Positions 28,123-36,789 of a stretch of DNA of 40,762 bases are shown piece by piece. The notes under the pieces are model-generated. The model worked only from the letters and a program-made list of their open reading frames with translations. It had not been told where the DNA came from and ran no database searches. This DNA comes from Prochlorococcus sp. AG-363-O06 (lineage in GTDB: Bacteria > Cyanobacteriota > Cyanobacteriia > PCC-6307 > Cyanobiaceae). Position numbers and translations under genes: made by a program. The stretch lies in the NCBI GenBank assembly GCA_003280085.1, contig QCFY01000012.1:1-40762 (forward strand), written 5' to 3'. Positions within the stretch are counted from its first letter, which is position 1; every line of letters starts with the position of its first letter.

Positions 28123-28459
28123 AACCTTTTTACCAAAACCTAATGATTAATATTTTAATCTAAAGGTGCCTTCACCAAGCAAAGAAAACAAAGACTATAG
28201 ACTTATCACTATATAAAAACAGAAACTCTTAAAGGCTTTTCAATAAGAGAATGTTGAGCCTGATCGACTTATTATCTTTAATTTCAATCAGTTATCAAAA
28301 CAAAATAAGCACCCAGTTAAACCAGTAAGTGCACGATCTAATAAGATTTACAAGAAAGTTTTCTAATCTTGTATATCAAGCAAACAAATTAAACATATAC
28401 TTTATAAAAGAATTTAGATCCACTACAGACTTTTGATTTCAATTCCTTTCATAGACAAA
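28123..28459. other. Intergenic stretch between the Nif11-cupin gene and the cytochrome gene
   Basis: 337 bp of AT-rich DNA that serves as promoter space for two divergent genes. I see no RNA gene. It holds a weak inverted repeat, aagatt (28343-28348) with aatctt (28365-28370), and a nested acaaga/tcttgt (28350-28355 and 28367-28372). A 25-codon ATG frame starts at 28251 but has no support. Confidence 0.5.
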
Positions 28460-28837
28460 ATGCTCATCCGCTTAAATATTGACTTCAGACAAGAAGAAAA
28501 GCATTGGGCTTTGTTATGCCTGTCAATTCTAATTACTATAGTATTGATATTTCCATTTAGTGCTTTCGCTATTGATAGTCAAGCTGGTGAGAAATTATTT
28601 ATGGAGCATTGCTCTGGCTGCCATGTCAACGGCAGTAATATCATCAGAAGGGGTAAGACCCTAAAGTTAGAAGCACTAAAACGTAATGGTATAGATAATC
28701 CTGAAGCAATTGCAAAAATTGCACGTGAAGGCATAGGAATTATGAGCGGATATGAAGAAGTTCTTGGAATTGAAGGTGATCAGCTGGTTGGAATATGGAT
28801 ATGGAAACAGGCTCAGAATGCCTGGGTCCAAGGATAA
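28460..28837 (+). CDS. petJ: Cytochrome c6-like c-type cytochrome precursor
   Basis: Lumenal heme protein that can replace plastocyanin between b6f and photosystem I or oxidase. The 125-residue precursor has a signal segment WALLCLSILITIVLIFPF with cleavage after SAFA (residue 37). The mature domain has the heme motif CSGCH (Cys51, Cys54, His55), Met95 as probable axial ligand in GIGIMSGYEE and the C-terminal Trp of c6 (QAQNAW). I chose ATG 28460; a TTG at 28433 would add nine residues. It could be another small cytochrome c, but the motif order fits c6. The 3' end overlaps the convergent YCII gene by 25 bp. Confidence 0.8.
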   Translation: MLIRLNIDFRQEEKHWALLCLSILITIVLIFPFSAFAIDSQAGEKLFMEHCSGCHVNGSNIIRRGKTLKLEALKRNGIDNPEAIAKIAREGIGIMSGYEEVLGIEGDQLVGIWIWKQAQNAWVQG

Positions 28838-29082
28838 ACTTCTAATTGATTCCAGATGCCCTCTTGCCAATAAACGTCTTCTTCAACAAGGTTCTTTACA
28901 AAATCCAAATTTGCAGCTTCAAAGATACCAAAAACATACCTATTACATTTAGTTGGCCCCAATGTAATCAGCATCCCATCTTCCTTTAGTTTAGAAAGCC
29001 TACTGAGATGCTTATCTCGAAAAGGAATGCGCTTTTCAAGTGCATTCTCACAGTAAGTACCCCAAAGAACAAATCGCTCCAT
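28813..29082 (-). CDS. YCII-related protein
   Basis: 89-residue protein of the YciI family: WGTYCENALEKRIPFRDKHL, SRLSKLKEDGMLITLGPTK, GIFEAANLDFVKNLVEED. These match the family pattern RxxHLxxL, the G-x-L-x-x-x-G-P turn and the later acidic helix. The family is often an acid/base dimer with unknown or varied reactions. I chose the ATG at 29082; a GTG at 29088 would add two residues. It overlaps the convergent cytochrome gene by 25 bp and is divergent from the AbrB gene. Confidence 0.8.
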   Translation of the reverse strand: MERFVLWGTYCENALEKRIPFRDKHLSRLSKLKEDGMLITLGPTKCNRYVFGIFEAANLDFVKNLVEEDVYWQEGIWNQLEVYPWTQAF

Positions 29083-29186
29083 AGTCACAGGTTTTAACTA
29101 AACCTAATAATATTTACACTTAAATAATTGCACAAATCGAACCTAAAAGGTTATTGTTATTTATAGATCATTCTAAATTCCTTATC

Positions 29187-29540
29187 ATGTTAACTGGTAG
29201 CGACCTACTCACCAAAGTCAAAGAGCTAGGCGATGTAAGCAAATCTGATCTAGTTCGTGCATGCGGGTATGTTTCCAATAAGAAAGGTGGAGGAGAGCGT
29301 CTTAACTTCACTGCTTTTTATGAAGCTGTCCTAGAAGCTAAAGGAGTAAACCTCGGTGAAAGTGATGGTGCTGGAGTAGGAAAAGGTGGAAGAAAGCTTA
29401 GCTATGTGGCAACTGTTCAAGGTAATGGCAATCTTTTGATTGGCAAAGCATACACAGCATTGCTTGATCTAAAAGCAGGCGATGAATTTGAAATCAAGTT
29501 AGGCCGCAAGCAAATCAAATTGACACCAACTGATGGATAA
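29187..29540 (+). CDS. cyAbrB-type transcriptional regulator
   Basis: 117-residue cyanobacterial AbrB-like regulator (PF14250). The N-terminal segment GSDLLTKVKELGDVSKSDLV with the following RACGYVSNKKGGGERLNF is the cyAbrB hallmark; the C-terminal half has the AbrB-like beta-strand pattern and a basic end (LGRKQIKLTPTDG). In cyanobacteria such proteins bind DNA broadly and link nitrogen and carbon status. The start is ATG 29187; a TTG at 29154 would add eleven residues that are not family-like. A strong terminator follows. Confidence 0.88.
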   Translation: MLTGSDLLTKVKELGDVSKSDLVRACGYVSNKKGGGERLNFTAFYEAVLEAKGVNLGESDGAGVGKGGRKLSYVATVQGNGNLLIGKAYTALLDLKAGDEFEIKLGRKQIKLTPTDG

Positions 29541-29584
29541 CGAAAGTGAGAGTTTAAATTAGTTTTACTGTAAGAAGTATTTTT

Positions 29585-29613
29585 AAAAGCCCTGGTTCAC
29601 TCTCAGGGCTTTT
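29585..29613 (+). terminator. Intrinsic terminator after the cyAbrB gene
   Basis: Perfect 10-bp inverted repeat aaaagccctg / cagggctttt (29585-29594 and 29604-29613) with a 9-nt loop and a short T tail. It lies between the convergent cyAbrB and trpA genes, 45 bp from the first and 37 bp from the second stop, so it probably serves both directions. Confidence 0.88.
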
Positions 29614-29649
29614 TATATTGGACCTCAAAAGATCTTTTGCTTATTTAGT

Positions 29650-30468
29650 TTAATTTAGAGTCGCTTCCAAAAGCTCTTTGCAAAAAATCCCTGCTTCATC
29701 TACTTGATTAGCATTCATTGAATTTGCAATCTTTTTAACAAGTGCACTGCCAACAATCGCCCCATCAGCTCCCCAACTTTTTACCTGTCTAATCTGATCT
29801 GGCCCAGAAATACCAAAGCCAACTGCAACTGGAACTGAAGAAATGTCTTTTAATTGTCTAACAAGTGTTTCAACACGATCCTCTAAATGCGTTCTTTCTC
29901 CGGTGACGCCTGTGACACTTACTAAATAAACAAATCCTTTGCTGCTTTCAGCAATCCTTCTCATTCTTTCTTTAGGAGTTGTTGGTGCAACCAATAAAAC
30001 CAAATCAAGGCCATGATCAGTGGCAATAGGTGAAAGCAACTCTGCTTCTTCTAATGGCAAGTCAGGAACGACCAAGCCAGCTGCCCCTGCTTCTGCAGCC
30101 TGGAAGCAAAAATTTTCCATTCCCTTATTAATTAATGGATTGGCATATGTGAAGAGAATTACAGGAACGGAAAGTTGGCCTTTCAAACCTGACAACATTT
30201 CTAAAACACTGCTTGGAGTTGTCCCAGAGCTGAGAGATCTGGCAGCAGCAGCTTGAATCACCGGTCCATCTGCAAGAGGATCGCTATAAGGAATCCCAAG
30301 TTCAATGATGTCAGCACCCTTATCTTCTAGTCGAAGTAATACATCTCTAGAAGTTTTTATATCAGGGTCACCAGCCATTAGAAAAGGCATCAAAGCAATA
30401 CGCTTTTCAGCTTTTAGTTTGATGAACCGTTGAGCAATTTTGCTGCTTGAGAGAGGTTTTGCTTCCAA
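29650..30468 (-). CDS. trpA: Tryptophan synthase alpha subunit
   Basis: Cleaves indole-3-glycerol phosphate to indole and glyceraldehyde-3-phosphate, passing indole to TrpB. The 272-residue TIM barrel has catalytic Glu56 and Asp67 in [19 protein letters not shown], the same spacing as Salmonella Glu49/Asp60, and the phosphate loop [10 protein letters not shown]. The start is TTG 30468; no in-frame ATG lies nearby upstream. No trpB is visible in the window. It is the last gene of the ndhL-DUF3007-trpA stretch, 68 bp after DUF3007. Confidence 0.96.
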   Translation of the reverse strand: MEAKPLSSSKIAQRFIKLKAEKRIALMPFLMAGDPDIKTSRDVLLRLEDKGADIIELGIPYSDPLADGPVIQAAAARSLSSGTTPSSVLEMLSGLKGQLSVPVILFTYANPLINKGMENFCFQAAEAGAAGLVVPDLPLEEAELLSPIATDHGLDLVLLVAPTTPKERMRRIAESSKGFVYLVSVTGVTGERTHLEDRVETLVRQLKDISSVPVAVGFGISGPDQIRQVKSWGADGAIVGSALVKKIANSMNANQVDEAGIFCKELLEATLN

Positions 30469-30536
30469 AAATCTGATTAAACAATCATCTACAAAGATCT
30501 TAAAGCTAACTATAGAGAAATATAGAAGTCATTAAC

Positions 30537-30869
30537 TTATTCTAAGCTCTTTTTCTCCAGTTCAATTTGATCTAATAAACTTTTTTGCTCTTCTTGCGAC
30601 ATGTCATTAAATCGTTGCAACAATTCCTTATTAGTAACACTTTCATAAGCCTTAATATAACGTTTCCTTTGCTCCATAAAGGTCATCTGACCTGAAACAA
30701 CACGGAATAAATACGATCCGATCCATAGCAAAACAATTAAAATAAAAAGAGCTTCAGCTGCAATTCCAGCAGAAGCTGGATTAAATCCTGCATATCTAAA
30801 GCATAAGTAGCCTAACGGACCCAATAAAAGAGCCAGTAAACCAAGTTTTATTACTCCAGCTCTAGTCAA
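30537..30869 (-). CDS. DUF3007 family membrane protein
   Basis: 110-residue protein with two hydrophobic segments (about residues 7-25 and 38-55) followed by a charged helical tail with the conserved YLFRVVSGQMTFMEQRKRY region (19 residues, about 53-71). This family is found in cyanobacteria and plastids and is often adjacent to ndhL; its role is unknown, possibly in NDH-1 or photosystem assembly. The start is TTG 30869, 3 nt after the ndhL stop, so it is probably translated in coupling with ndhL. Homologs start with MTR, as here. Confidence 0.8.
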   Translation of the reverse strand: MTRAGVIKLGLLALLLGPLGYLCFRYAGFNPASAGIAAEALFILIVLLWIGSYLFRVVSGQMTFMEQRKRYIKAYESVTNKELLQRFNDMSQEEQKSLLDQIELEKKSLE

Positions 30870-30872
30870 TGA

Positions 30873-31124
30873 TCACCCCTCTCCTTGACCCTGCATACGT
30901 AAGTTTAAAAACGGAGCAAAAATAATTAAGCCTGGGAAAAAGAGAAAAACCAAACCATAAACTCCTAACCGTTCAAACTTCCCCATAACATGCCATCGAT
31001 TGCTCATCCAATAAAAAAGAATCAATGGAAAAACAAGCAAGTAGACAAAACCCAAACCCACGAATGTGATTAAAACAAGAAGTGATTCGTTCATAATTTG
31101 GCTGTTTAGCGCAATAGCTGACAC
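30873..31124 (-). CDS. ndhL: NAD(P)H-quinone oxidoreductase subunit L
   Basis: Small membrane subunit of the cyanobacterial NDH-1 complex. It has two transmembrane segments and the family hallmark between them: [20 protein letters not shown], then [15 protein letters not shown]. 83 residues from GTG 31124; an ATG at 31094 would give 73. The longer form keeps a leader of about 14 residues before the first membrane segment, which I think fits marine homologs better, but the choice is not firm. It is the first gene of the leftward ndhL-DUF3007-trpA group. Confidence 0.88.
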   Translation of the reverse strand: MSAIALNSQIMNESLLVLITFVGLGFVYLLVFPLILFYWMSNRWHVMGKFERLGVYGLVFLFFPGLIIFAPFLNLRMQGQGEG

Positions 31125-31188
31125 TATGGGAGAGCACTAAGATTTGGAATCTAGAATGCCATAGGACACTTCTTTTCCAAAATCAAAC

Positions 31189-31274
31189 GGGAGCATGGCG
31201 GAATTGGTAGACGCAGCGGACTTAAAATCCGTAGGCCCTAAACGGCTGTGGGGGTTCAAGTCCCCCTGCTCCCA
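31189..31274 (+). tRNA. tRNA-Leu (UAA)
   Basis: 86-nt class II tRNA. Acceptor arms gggagca (31189-31195) and tgctccc (31267-31273) pair perfectly, followed by discriminator A at 31274; no CCA is encoded. The D arm holds ggtagacgc, the anticodon loop cttaaaa has TAA at 31223-31225, a long variable arm follows as expected for Leu, and the T loop is ggttcaagtcc. The gene is continuous, without the group I intron found at this anticodon in many other cyanobacteria and plastids. Confidence 0.98.
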
Positions 31275-31390
31275 TATAAGAATCTTAATTTCATCAGACT
31301 ATGAAAAACCAGACTTAAAAGCAGATATCCAAACAACTAAATATTTGACATCAGTCAAAAGGCACAGAGACCAATCAAAATCTACTTTTC

Positions 31391-32452
31391 TCATTGCTCA
31401 GAAACCGTCCAATTCAAAGTTTCCCCAGCGTGAAAGGGCACCAAGAAATTACTTTCACTCTTTAATGGATAAACATCTGGAACCAGATGAGGCTTTTTGA
31501 TTAACGTTATTGAACTTTGATTCAAAGGCATGCCATAAAAAATAGCTCCAAACTCACTAGAAAAGCTCTCAAGACGATCCAAAGCTCCTTCTTGATCAAA
31601 AACTTCTGCATAGCTTTGAATCGCGAAAGGGGCACTGAAAATCCCTGCACAACCACAAGAACTTTCCTTCATCCTTCTTTCATGTGGGGCTGAATCTGTA
31701 CCAAGAAAAAAACAAGGCAATCCGCTAGTTGCTGCTTTACGTAAAGCCAAGCGATGGTGTTCTCTTTTAGCTACAGGCAAGCAGTAAAAGTCACTCCTCA
31801 GTCCTCCATTAAACATTGCATTTCGATTGATATGCAAATGGTGCGCAGTAATTGTTGCAGCAATCTTCGACGAACTTTGTTTAACAAACTGAACCGCATC
31901 CTCGGTAGTTATATGTTCTAAAACCACTTTTAATTCTGGAAAGCTCACCAAAAGTGGAACTAAACACCTTTCAATAAAAGCTGCCTCTCTATCAAATATA
32001 TCAATCTCAGTGTCTGTAACCTCACCATGAATCAACAATGGCATGCCGATTCTCTCCATTGTCTCAAAAACAGAGTCAATATTCCTTAAATCACTTACAC
32101 CTTCCTCTGAATTGGTGGTTGAATTTGCAGGATAAAGTTTTGCTGCCACAAAAACACCTTCACGATATCCTTTCTCTAAAACAGCCGAAGAGGAATTGTC
32201 TGTCAAATAAGCAGTCATCAAAGGGGTAAAAGAAACTCCCTTTGGAATTGATGACAAGATCCTTTTTCTATATTCATTTGCAGCCTGAATACTTGCAATA
32301 GGCGGATTCAGGTTTGGCATAACTATTGCACGGCGGAAGATACTTGCAGTCGCAGGTAACACATGTTTCATAAGCTCACCATCCCTTAGATGCAAATGCC
32401 AATCATCAGGCTGACGAAGAGTTATTTTTCCTAATTCTGGATCTATATTCAT
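31391..32452 (-). CDS. pyrC: Dihydroorotase
   Basis: Cyclises N-carbamoyl-aspartate to dihydroorotate in pyrimidine synthesis. This is the compact E. coli-type enzyme (353 residues). Zinc-site pieces are visible: PDDWHLHLRDG near the start, the Lys to be carboxylated in VAAKLYPANS, His in LIHGE and VLEHITT, and the catalytic Asp in LGTDSAPHE. I chose ATG 32452, which matches homolog starts; a TTG at 32458 would add two residues. Convergent with the tRNA-Leu gene, 116 bp away. Confidence 0.95.
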   Translation of the reverse strand: MNIDPELGKITLRQPDDWHLHLRDGELMKHVLPATASIFRRAIVMPNLNPPIASIQAANEYRKRILSSIPKGVSFTPLMTAYLTDNSSSAVLEKGYREGVFVAAKLYPANSTTNSEEGVSDLRNIDSVFETMERIGMPLLIHGEVTDTEIDIFDREAAFIERCLVPLLVSFPELKVVLEHITTEDAVQFVKQSSSKIAATITAHHLHINRNAMFNGGLRSDFYCLPVAKREHHRLALRKAATSGLPCFFLGTDSAPHERRMKESSCGCAGIFSAPFAIQSYAEVFDQEGALDRLESFSSEFGAIFYGMPLNQSSITLIKKPHLVPDVYPLKSESNFLVPFHAGETLNWTVSEQ

Positions 32453-32720
32453 TTCCAAGAGATAAGACGAGGCCGTATTAATTTAATAAAAATTGCCAAT
32501 TGTTTAGTTGAATAGTAAAAGGTAATTCTTTAAGCATGAATACAAATCATTCGAAGGCCTTAAAAATTCACACATTTTTTAATCCAAGTTTTTCTTTCCA
32601 TGATAGCCGGCCATTCAAAAGTTTGCCAATATAATCAAGTTTATTTTTTAAGCAAGAATTTGGTTAGATAGCTAATCTTAATTCCACCTGATCTAAAACT
32701 ACTTTAATTATTCATAGCCT

Positions 32721-33830
32721 ATGCCCATTTTCTTAATCTCCATAATTGAAGTTCTTATTGGGATAGGCCTCTTGTTTGGAGGGGGTGAACTGTTTGTTCA
32801 AGGTTCTGTTGCCATAGCACTCATCTTAGGCATTCCACAATTAGTCATAGGACTAACAGTTGTCTCCCTAGGAACTAGTGCTCCTGAACTATTTGTAAGT
32901 CTTAGTTCAATCTTCAGAGGCTCAGATGCACTGGCTGTTAGCAATGCGGTAGGAAGCAATATCTTTAATGTGCTTGTAGTTCTTGGAAGCAGCGCACTTG
33001 TCTTACCACTAAAAGTTGAGAGTCGTTTAGTCAAAAGAGATGTTCCTTTGCTTCTTGCTGTTTCAGCAGCCGTATGGGGCATGGCTTCAGCAGGTCGAAT
33101 AACCTGGCAAGCAGGCTTAGCACTTTTGCTTGCACTATTAATCAATACAATTTGGGAAATCCGAACAGTAAGAGAAGAACCTGAGGGGATAGAGCAAGCA
33201 GAGCCTGAAATCAATCTTTCACCAGCCAATCAAAGCCTGAACAAGGCATTGATTAAATTAATTACAGGCATAATCTTGTTGGCAATAGGATCTAATGTTC
33301 TAGTAAAAGGTGCGACTATGTCAGCCGCATTCTTAGGAGTTAGTGAGGCAGTAATTGGATTAACTATTGTCTCTGCAGGCACATCTATGCCCGAGTTAGT
33401 AACATCACTTGTAGCAGCTTTTAGAGGAAGAACGGATCTGGCCATTGGCAATGTTGTTGGCAGCTGTTTACTAAACCAGCTACTTGTCATTGGTAGTTGT
33501 GCAATCTTTTCCGGCATCAATGGCTTGCAAGTAGACGACTTACTTATAAGAAGAGACATTCCTTTAATGGTACTAACAACAATTGCTTGCATGCCAATTT
33601 TTTGGACAAAAGGTAAAATCAGTAGAAAAGAAGGGGGGACCCTCCTAAGTATTTACCTTTTATATTTAATTGATCAAATATTACCTAAAACATTACCAAG
33701 CATACAAGAGGAATATAGACTGATTGTTTTATGTATCTTAGTTCCATCTTTAATTATTCTAATGACGTTTCAAGTAATAAAGTATTGGACTCAGCTAAGA
33801 AGAGAGCGAAAGGCTAATCAGCCTAATTAA
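32721..33830 (+). CDS. Calcium/sodium antiporter (CaCA family, YrbG-like)
   Basis: 369-residue integral membrane antiporter of the CaCA superfamily. Two alpha repeats are clear: VIGLTVVSLGTSAPELFVSL (about 46-65), and VIGLTIVSAGTSMPELVTSL (about 213-232), each with the GTSxPE core that binds the cations. About ten membrane segments are expected, with a cytoplasmic loop rich in Glu and Pro between the halves. It probably exports Ca2+ or Na+; the exact ion is not determined here. ATG at 32721 after 268 bp of non-coding DNA. Its stop lies in the left arm of an AT-rich hairpin. Confidence 0.9.
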   Translation: MPIFLISIIEVLIGIGLLFGGGELFVQGSVAIALILGIPQLVIGLTVVSLGTSAPELFVSLSSIFRGSDALAVSNAVGSNIFNVLVVLGSSALVLPLKVESRLVKRDVPLLLAVSAAVWGMASAGRITWQAGLALLLALLINTIWEIRTVREEPEGIEQAEPEINLSPANQSLNKALIKLITGIILLAIGSNVLVKGATMSAAFLGVSEAVIGLTIVSAGTSMPELVTSLVAAFRGRTDLAIGNVVGSCLLNQLLVIGSCAIFSGINGLQVDDLLIRRDIPLMVLTTIACMPIFWTKGKISRKEGGTLLSIYLLYLIDQILPKTLPSIQEEYRLIVLCILVPSLIILMTFQVIKYWTQLRRERKANQPN

Positions 33831-33861
33831 TATAAAGCCTTTTGCGAGTTTATATTAATTA
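33824..33861. terminator. AT-rich hairpin at the antiporter/gor convergent junction
   Basis: Perfect 13-bp inverted repeat: taattaatataaa (33824-33836) and tttatattaatta (33849-33861) with a 12-nt loop. The left arm contains the antiporter stop codon (33828-33830). With only A and T in the arms and no long T run outside them, it is a weak terminator candidate; a bidirectional mRNA 3'-end structure is the likeliest role. Confidence 0.5.
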
Positions 33862-33873
33862 ATAGCAACCAAA

Positions 33874-35241
33874 TCAAATCATTGTCACAAACTCCTCAGC
33901 TATAGTGGGGTGAAGAGCCATTGTTTTATCAAAATCTTCTTTAGTGGCTCCCAATGAGATTGGAATTGCCGCCATTTGGACTATCTCAGCAGCATTCTCT
34001 CCATACATATGGCATCCCAGAATCTTATCATTATTCTTCTGGACCACCAATTTGAGTAGACATTTTGACCCTTTTTTTGGAAGTGCCTTTGACATCGGTC
34101 TAAATTTTGAAGTAAATATCTTTATATTTTCAACTCCATAAAGCTCATTTGCTTCTTCCTCTGTTAGGCCAACAGTAGCAATCTCTGGCTGAGTAAATAC
34201 AGCTCTAGGAACATGTAGATAATCAACATTTCTTTTTTTGTTACCAAAAGTAGTATCTGCAAATGCTCTACCTTCATCTATAGCCACAGGAGTTAAATTG
34301 AATCTATCAGTAACATCACCAACAGCATATATATTTTCAATATTTGTCATTTGATTGCTGTCTATAGGAACCTTGTTGTTGACACATCTAATACCTACAG
34401 ATTCCAAGTTTAAATCTTTTAAAAATGGCCTTCTGCCAGTTGCAAAAAGCACTCCACCACAATTTATTCGACCTCCAGATTTAGTATTCAAAGTAATATC
34501 TCCAATCTCACCCTTTAAGTTTTCTGGACTATCAGCAAAATGAATTTCAATACCACTTTCTATCATATCCTTAGCCAAAGAATTAGATAATTCATGATCA
34601 AAACCTCTTAATAAATTGTCTCCTCTTACTAACTGAATTACATTAATACCTAATCTATTTAAAATGCATGAAAACTCACATGCTATAAATCCAGCTCCTA
34701 CTACTACTACTACCTCTGGAAAGTCATTCAGAAGAAACATATCATCACTGGTCCAACCTAATTCTACTCCTTGAATTGGGGGGAGATATGGTCGACCTCC
34801 AACAGCAATCAATATTTTTTCGGCATTAATCGTAAATTTCTCTGAAGGTTCTTTGTTGTTATTCACAAGAACTGAGTTAGGACCATTAAAGGATCCCCAA
34901 CCACTAACAAGTTTCACTCCAGATTTACTAAGCAAACTTATATGCAATTCATTCAACCTATCAACTTCTTTGCGAACATTTAATAATAACCTAGAAATAT
35001 TTATCTGACTATTATTTATATCCACTCCATAACTATAGGCATTCTGTAAATAGTCATGATACATAGCGCCATAAACCAACAACTTCTTTGGCACGCAGCC
35101 ACGTATAACACATGTACCGCCAACTCGATCACCCTCAACGACAGCCACCCTCGCGCCATACCCTACAGCTCGTTTAGCCGCAGCAAGTCCTCCGGAGCCT
35201 CCCCCTAAAACAATTAAGTCAAACTGATTTTCCAAAGACAA
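33874..35241 (-). CDS. gor: Glutathione reductase / NAD(P)H-disulfide oxidoreductase
   Basis: Flavoenzyme that reduces glutathione disulfide with NADPH. The 455-residue chain has the FAD Rossmann motif VLGGGSGGLAAAKRA (11-25), the redox-active pair CVIRGCVPKK (Cys44, Cys49), the NADPH-binding VVVVGAGFIACEF region, the ATGRRP motif, and the C-terminal catalytic pair His444/Glu449 in HPTIAEEF. Such signatures fit glutathione reductase, although trypanothione- or mercury-type relatives share the fold. The start is TTG 35241 (TTG at 35235 is also possible); upstream codons reach a stop without an ATG. Divergent from the GST-like gene. Confidence 0.92.
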   Translation of the reverse strand: MSLENQFDLIVLGGGSGGLAAAKRAVGYGARVAVVEGDRVGGTCVIRGCVPKKLLVYGAMYHDYLQNAYSYGVDINNSQINISRLLLNVRKEVDRLNELHISLLSKSGVKLVSGWGSFNGPNSVLVNNNKEPSEKFTINAEKILIAVGGRPYLPPIQGVELGWTSDDMFLLNDFPEVVVVVGAGFIACEFSCILNRLGINVIQLVRGDNLLRGFDHELSNSLAKDMIESGIEIHFADSPENLKGEIGDITLNTKSGGRINCGGVLFATGRRPFLKDLNLESVGIRCVNNKVPIDSNQMTNIENIYAVGDVTDRFNLTPVAIDEGRAFADTTFGNKKRNVDYLHVPRAVFTQPEIATVGLTEEEANELYGVENIKIFTSKFRPMSKALPKKGSKCLLKLVVQKNNDKILGCHMYGENAAEIVQMAAIPISLGATKEDFDKTMALHPTIAEEFVTMI

Positions 35242-35305
35242 TAAAAAAGAAACAACGTGAATTTCCTAGCATGAGATGGAGAAGATTGGAAGAAATTTAA
35301 AGTTT

Positions 35306-35336
35306 TGGCTTAAGGTATAAATATTTGCATAAGCCA
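35306..35336. promoter_or_regulatory. Inverted repeat in the gor/GST divergent promoter region
   Basis: Arms tggctta (35306-35312) and taagcca (35330-35336) with a 17-nt AT-rich spacer that contains a TATAAAT-like box (about 35316-35322). It lies between two divergent glutathione-related genes and could be an operator for both. No regulator for it is visible in the window. Confidence 0.35.
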
Positions 35337-35456
35337 GATCAAAAAATCACACAATTTCAAAAAGTAAATTTAACTATCCTTATTTTGGATTTTAATTCTA
35401 TCCTATAAAATAAGACTTCCTTTAAGATTAAAAAGAAGAAATTCAAAAGCAGAAAA

Positions 35457-36722
35457 ATGAATAATCAAACTCTAGAAGTTTCTCCATTAAGCTGGGGGGA
35501 GTTAGAAAAACTAAGGCAGGAAGAATTAAACCGAATAAATGGGCCTACGAATTCATATTCATGCCTTCGTCTCTTTGGAAATGAAGAAGACGCAGTAAGA
35601 GTAACTCTTTATAGAGATCATCATGCCTGGTGTCCTTATTGTCAAAAAGTTTGGCTTTGGCTTGAGTGGAAACAAATTCCATACAGGATTAAAAAAGTAA
35701 CCATGCGTTGCTACGGACAAAAAGAAGATTGGTATTTAAGGAAAGTGCCATCAGGAATACTTCCAGCTTTAGAAATTGATAATCGCCTTATAACTGAAAG
35801 TGATCAAATTCTTTTCGAACTAGAAAAGGAATTTGGACCACTAGGGAGGCCTCTTAATCACCCAGAAACAACTAAATTAAGAAATCTTGAAAGAGAACTA
35901 TTTCGTGCTTGGTGTTTATGGCTTTGCCGCCCTGGCCTTAATAATAAAAATGAGCTTAAAGCTAAAGAACTTTTTCAAAGAATAGCCTACGTAATGGAAA
36001 AAGCTCTTTCTCACGAAAAGGGGCCATGGTTAGACAAGACAATTAATACTGATGGCCGTTTAATTCCAGGCACCTCAGATGTGATATTTATTCCTTATTT
36101 AGAACGAATGAATGCATCATTGCTCTACTACAAAGGCTTTAGCTTAAGAGAAGAGCATCCAGCTATTGATACCTGGTTTATTGAACTGGAGACATCAGAA
36201 GAATATAGAGGGACTCAGGGCGATTTCCACACACATGCCCATGATCTTCCACCTCAAATGGGAGGGTGTTGGAGTGATCCAAATAAGAACCAAAAGTACT
36301 TTTCAAATTTAATCGACTCTGGAGAAGGGGTTGGAAAACTAGAAACCTCATTCTCCTTCAATCCAAGTCAAGAATTTCCTAACCCTAAAGCTGTTGCCCT
36401 TGAAAGAGTGATTAAACATCGGGAGCCGCTTCTAGCTCTAAATCCATTAGGAATAGAGCACTTTGATCAACCGCTTAGAGCAGCATTGACAAGATTAATC
36501 TTATCGAAACCATCCATACCTAATAAAGGTAGTGCTACTGGCTTAAGATATCTAAAAGATCGAATATCAGTTCCTAGAGACATGCCCTTACTCGCCGCAA
36601 GAGAGTTGCGTATAGCTTTAGAACAAACTGCTCAAATCGACAGCCAAAAGCAATCATCTATGATCCCAAAAAGAAATAGGTTCGACCAAAATCCTCTGCC
36701 ATTCCAAACGAGAAGTATGTGA
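35457..36722 (+). CDS. Glutathione S-transferase family protein
   Basis: 421-residue GST-like protein with a thioredoxin-fold N-terminal domain (about residues 48-125): the CxxC motif is CPYC at 59-62, then the SGILPALEIDN cis-Pro loop and a ITESDQILFELEKEF helix. The C-terminal alpha-helical domain is larger than usual, about 290 residues, with a second family region ERMNASLLYYKGFSLREEHP. The CPYC motif suggests glutaredoxin- or omega-like thiol chemistry, rather than classical Ser/Tyr GST. ATG at 35457. Divergent from gor, convergent with dnaA across 67 bp. Confidence 0.8.
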   Translation: MNNQTLEVSPLSWGELEKLRQEELNRINGPTNSYSCLRLFGNEEDAVRVTLYRDHHAWCPYCQKVWLWLEWKQIPYRIKKVTMRCYGQKEDWYLRKVPSGILPALEIDNRLITESDQILFELEKEFGPLGRPLNHPETTKLRNLERELFRAWCLWLCRPGLNNKNELKAKELFQRIAYVMEKALSHEKGPWLDKTINTDGRLIPGTSDVIFIPYLERMNASLLYYKGFSLREEHPAIDTWFIELETSEEYRGTQGDFHTHAHDLPPQMGGCWSDPNKNQKYFSNLIDSGEGVGKLETSFSFNPSQEFPNPKAVALERVIKHREPLLALNPLGIEHFDQPLRAALTRLILSKPSIPNKGSATGLRYLKDRISVPRDMPLLAARELRIALEQTAQIDSQKQSSMIPKRNRFDQNPLPFQTRSM

Positions 36723-36789
36723 TAATACAAAAAGTCTAATCCAACATAAATACAGCAAAGTGAATCAATAACTTGTTTAAGCCAAAGGA

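Noticed and set aside
28251-28328. 25-codon ATG frame upstream of the cytochrome gene
   Set aside because: Too short, no ribosome site and no conserved features; probably chance.
32568-32663. Reverse-strand open stretch reading like LSWKEKLGLKNV in the pyrC/antiporter gap
   Set aside because: It looks mildly protein-like but has no start codon and only about 31 codons; at most a gene remnant, without further support.
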